Below, in pieces: positions 7,021 through 8,557 of a DNA stretch of 8,557 nt (its first letter is position 1; every line of letters begins with the position of its first letter). The notes beneath the pieces are model-generated. The model was not told where the DNA came from and did not search any database. It saw only the letters and a list, made by a program, of their open reading frames with translations. The stretch covers positions 1-8,557 of the forward strand of contig DASZPV010000150.1 of the NCBI GenBank assembly GCA_035549875.1. Reading direction: 5' to 3'. The translations under genes and the position numbers were made by a program. This DNA is from JAKFWI01 sp035549875. GTDB lineage: Bacteria; Pseudomonadota; Alphaproteobacteria; Caulobacterales; Aquidulcibacteraceae.

Positions 7021-7549
7021 AGATTCAACGGTCCCCGCTTTGCCCGAACCAACACCCCGCCGAACCCCGCCCTCCCGCCTGATGACATCGATCATCGCCA
7101 ATGGCGTTCGGATCAGGGGCTCGATCGAGGCCGAGGACGCTGAACTTCAAGTCGATGGCGAGATCGAGGGCAATGTACGCGGCGGCTCGCTGACGGTCGG
7201 AGACACCGGCCTGGTCAAAGGCGACGTCGTATCCGAGAGCATCCTGGTGAACGGTCGGGTCGAGGGCTCGATCCGGGCCCGCAAGGTGCAACTGGCCAAG
7301 AACGCCCACGTGCTTGGCGACATCACCCACCAGAGCCTCGCCGTTGAAATGGGCGCGGTTTTCGAGGGCCAGTGCCGTTACTTGCAGGATCCGCTGAAGA
7401 GCGACACGATGCAGCCGACGGCCCAGATCGGTTCCGCCCCCACGCCGCTTTACGGCGCGCCTTCCTCCAGCCCTGCCGCGCCCGACGCCGAAGAACGCAC
7501 CGAACCGCGCATGGTTGGCGGTGTGATCGTTACGGGCGCCGCATCCTAA
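7001..7549 (+). CDS. bacA: Bactofilin cytoskeletal protein (BacA-like)
   Basis: This 182-residue protein has the three-part bactofilin layout: a short N-terminal tail starting MFTNKAKD, a central right-handed beta-helix of about 100 residues, and a Pro/Ala/Ser-rich C-terminal tail (about 130-182). The core contains repeated short turns with conserved glycines (VRIRGSIEAED, VDGEIEGNVRGG, TGLVKGDVVSE, VNGRVEGSIRA, AHVLGDITHQ). Bactofilins polymerise without nucleotides into membrane-bound filaments that position cell-wall enzymes. The amphipathic 'MF..KAK' start resembles the membrane-targeting tail of Caulobacter BacA ('MFSKQAK', from memory). The ATG at 7001 lies inside the M23 gene and the two share 20 bases in different frames, which suggests translational coupling and matched expression; the upstream ribosome site (AAGAG) is weak. 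An intrinsic terminator follows 32 bases after the stop, so the two genes form a complete operon. Confidence 0.95.
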   Translation: MFTNKAKDSTVPALPEPTPRRTPPSRLMTSIIANGVRIRGSIEAEDAELQVDGEIEGNVRGGSLTVGDTGLVKGDVVSESILVNGRVEGSIRARKVQLAKNAHVLGDITHQSLAVEMGAVFEGQCRYLQDPLKSDTMQPTAQIGSAPTPLYGAPSSSPAAPDAEERTEPRMVGGVIVTGAAS

Positions 7550-7581
7550 GATTTTCTGTTTAGCGCAGTTAGCGTGGCTTG

Positions 7582-7601
7582 ATCCGCCCCGGCGGATTTT
7601 T
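7582..7601 (+). terminator. Intrinsic terminator of the M23-bactofilin operon
   Basis: ATCCGC (7582-7587) pairs perfectly with GCGGAT (7592-7597) around a CCCG loop. The T tract 7597-7601 follows directly. It lies 32 bases after the bactofilin stop and 77 bases before rnhA, separating the two transcription units. Confidence 0.75.
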
Positions 7602-7678
7602 ATCGCCGCGGCGCAGAAACGCGCGCGGCAACTCAGACCACGCTTCACCTTGAACGGCCATGTCCTAAGCCCGCCCCC

Positions 7679-8122
7679 ATGACCAAAACCATCGATATCT
7701 GGACTGACGGCGCGTGCAGCGGCAATCCCGGCCCCGGCGGCTGGGGTGCGATCCTGGTTTATGGCGATCACGAAAAAGAACTCTCGGGCGGCGAAACGCC
7801 AACGACGAACAACCGCATGGAGATGCTGGGCGCGATTTCCGCGATCGAGGCGATCAAGGAGCCCGGCGCCGTCATCCGCCTGCACACCGACAGCCAGTAC
7901 GTGAAGAACGGCGTCACTTCGTGGATACACAAGTGGAAGGCCAACGGCTGGAAGACCGCCGATAGAAAGCCCGTGGCGAACGTCGATCTGTGGCAGCGCC
8001 TCGAAGCGGCCTGCGCCTCGCACAATATCGAATGGCGCTGGGTGAAGGGCCACGCGGGCGATGTGATGAACGAGCGCGCTGACGTGCTGGCGCGCGCCGC
8101 GATCAAGGCGCTGAAGCGCTGA
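7679..8122 (+). CDS. rnhA: Ribonuclease HI
   Basis: This 147-residue enzyme cuts the RNA strand of RNA:DNA hybrids, removing primers and R-loops in the cytoplasm; it works as a monomer with Mg2+. All catalytic residues are in place: D10 in WTDGACSGNPGPGGWG, E48 in NNRMEML, D71 in TDSQYVKNG, H125 in VKGHAG and D135 in NERAD. The basic handle region (WIHKWKANGWKTADRKPV, about residues 82-99) that grips the hybrid is complete. Length matches the family (E. coli 155 aa). The ATG at 7679 is fixed by the N-terminal 'IDIWTDGA' strand; an ATG at 7661 is closed at once by TAA. No good Shine-Dalgarno is visible before the start. It is probably transcribed on its own, since a terminator stands upstream, and it converges on the minus-strand gene at the right edge. 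Confidence 0.97.
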   Translation: MTKTIDIWTDGACSGNPGPGGWGAILVYGDHEKELSGGETPTTNNRMEMLGAISAIEAIKEPGAVIRLHTDSQYVKNGVTSWIHKWKANGWKTADRKPVANVDLWQRLEAACASHNIEWRWVKGHAGDVMNERADVLARAAIKALKR

Positions 8123-8130
8123 GCAAGTCT

Positions 8131-8154
8131 CCGTGCGTGCGTTCGCGTTCACGG
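8131..8154. other. Hairpin between the converging rnhA and right-edge gene
   Basis: CCGTG (8131-8135) and CACGG (8150-8154) are complementary, and inside them GC..GC pairs around 8139-8146 continue the stem with G-U wobbles. It sits in the 73-bp gap between two converging stops. There is no T-run on either strand, so it is at best a weak or Rho-aided end signal for one or both genes. Confidence 0.3.
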
Positions 8155-8195
8155 GCGGAAGCTCCGTGTGCGGACGATCCGGGTTTTCGCGCGCT

Positions 8196-8557
8196 TCATG
8201 ACGTGTTGAACGCAAGGTCTATTTCCCTCTGCGCATCGGCCAGCGCGCTTTGTGCGCAAGTGGCGCGCGGGCGGTAGGGGCGGAACGCGGCTTCGACCGC
8301 GGCGCGCTGTGTGGCCAGCAGGCGGCGCAGGCGCGCGAGCGCGGGCTGGGGATTTTCCAGCAGGCGGCGCAAAGCTTCGAGCCGGCGGGCCAGCGGCAGG
8401 GCGTTGAAATTGATCGCGCCGCCGCGCTGGTCGGCGCAAAGTCCGGCATTGGGTTCCTTGCTGCGCGTCGCCCGCAAAACGCCATGCGGCATCACGCAAA
8501 AGCGCACGCGCCATTTCTCTACATCAGGATGGATGTCTTCAATCGGCCGATCCGCAA
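8196..8557 (-). CDS. Hypothetical protein, C-terminal part (5' end beyond the window)
   Basis: An open frame runs from the right edge to TGA at 8196-8198, giving at least 119 codons of which the first is incomplete. I do not recognise the family. The visible part begins with a mixed segment (IEDIHPDVEKWRVRF, then VMPHGVLRATRSKEPNAGL) that looks like a folded domain edge. It is followed by an Arg/Leu/Ala-rich helical tail (LARRLEALRRLLENPQPALARLRRLLATQRAAV) and ends EIDLAFNTS. Third codon positions are strongly G/C and Leu is mostly CTG, like the neighbouring genes, which favours this frame over the overlapping minus-strand frame that ends at 8149. There is no signal peptide or membrane helix in the visible part. 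A start codon inside the window (GTG near 8507 or ATG near 8492) is possible, but the frame stays open and protein-like upstream, so the true start is likely outside. Confidence 0.6.
   Translation of the reverse strand, partial: ADRPIEDIHPDVEKWRVRFCVMPHGVLRATRSKEPNAGLCADQRGGAINFNALPLARRLEALRRLLENPQPALARLRRLLATQRAAVEAAFRPYRPRATCAQSALADAQREIDLAFNTS

Noticed and set aside
7025..8215. Minus-strand open frame of 396 codons across bactofilin, terminator and rnhA
   Set aside because: It crosses two certain genes and an intrinsic terminator in antisense. Its composition (His/Arg/Gly-rich) is typical of a high-GC shadow frame.
8149..8514. Minus-strand 121-codon frame overlapping the right-edge gene
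   Set aside because: It is Arg/Pro-rich with no domain character. The other minus frame has better codon use and stays open to the window edge.
1..8557. CRISPR array, tRNA, rRNA or insertion sequence
   Set aside because: No regularly spaced repeats, cloverleaf with CCA-type end, rRNA motifs, transposase reading frame or terminal inverted repeats were seen on either strand.

Overview
The window reads as high-GC alphaproteobacterial chromosome. The proteins look alphaproteobacterial (a BacA-like bactofilin behind an M23 peptidase, a NodT-type efflux tail, a HWE/HisKA_2-like kinase remnant). A Caulobacterales/Hyphomonadales or related stalked or budding lineage is plausible, but this is inferred from gene content and not proven.

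Left part (1-1650): the 3' end of a NodT/TolC-family outer-membrane efflux gene is followed by about 210 bases without a gene. Then comes a decayed signalling locus. It starts with a good Shine-Dalgarno and GTG and the first strand and helix of a response-regulator receiver domain, which breaks at a T7 tract into the C-terminal half of an EAL (c-di-GMP phosphodiesterase) domain in another frame. That in turn gives way, after another frame change, to the C-terminal half of a sensor histidine kinase with an intact ATP-binding domain but no recognisable H-box.

Centre (1652-5593): a large AsmA/YhdP-like envelope protein (1137 aa, minus strand) ends 27 bases after the kinase remnant. It is divergent, with a 54-bp gap, from a Bcp/PrxQ-type peroxiredoxin that has the peroxidatic Cys but not the usual resolving Cys five residues later.

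Right part (5594-8557): a roughly 200-bp leader holds five TTAAC boxes and an imperfect inverted repeat. It is followed by a membrane-anchored, coiled-coil M23 (LytM) endopeptidase overlapping by 20 bases a BacA-like bactofilin, a compact cell-shape module that ends at a clear intrinsic terminator. RNase HI follows (rnhA), and converging on it is the 3' end of an unrecognised minus-strand gene that runs off the right edge.

Functionally, the intact part is mostly envelope biology: lipid delivery to the outer membrane (AsmA-like), peptidoglycan remodelling guided by a bactofilin scaffold, and efflux. Peroxide defence and RNA:DNA hybrid removal are housekeeping neighbours. I see no CRISPR, tRNA, rRNA or insertion sequence. 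I do not see a clearly new multi-gene system. The most unusual items are the slippery-tract REC/EAL/kinase remnant and the structured leader of the M23-bactofilin operon.
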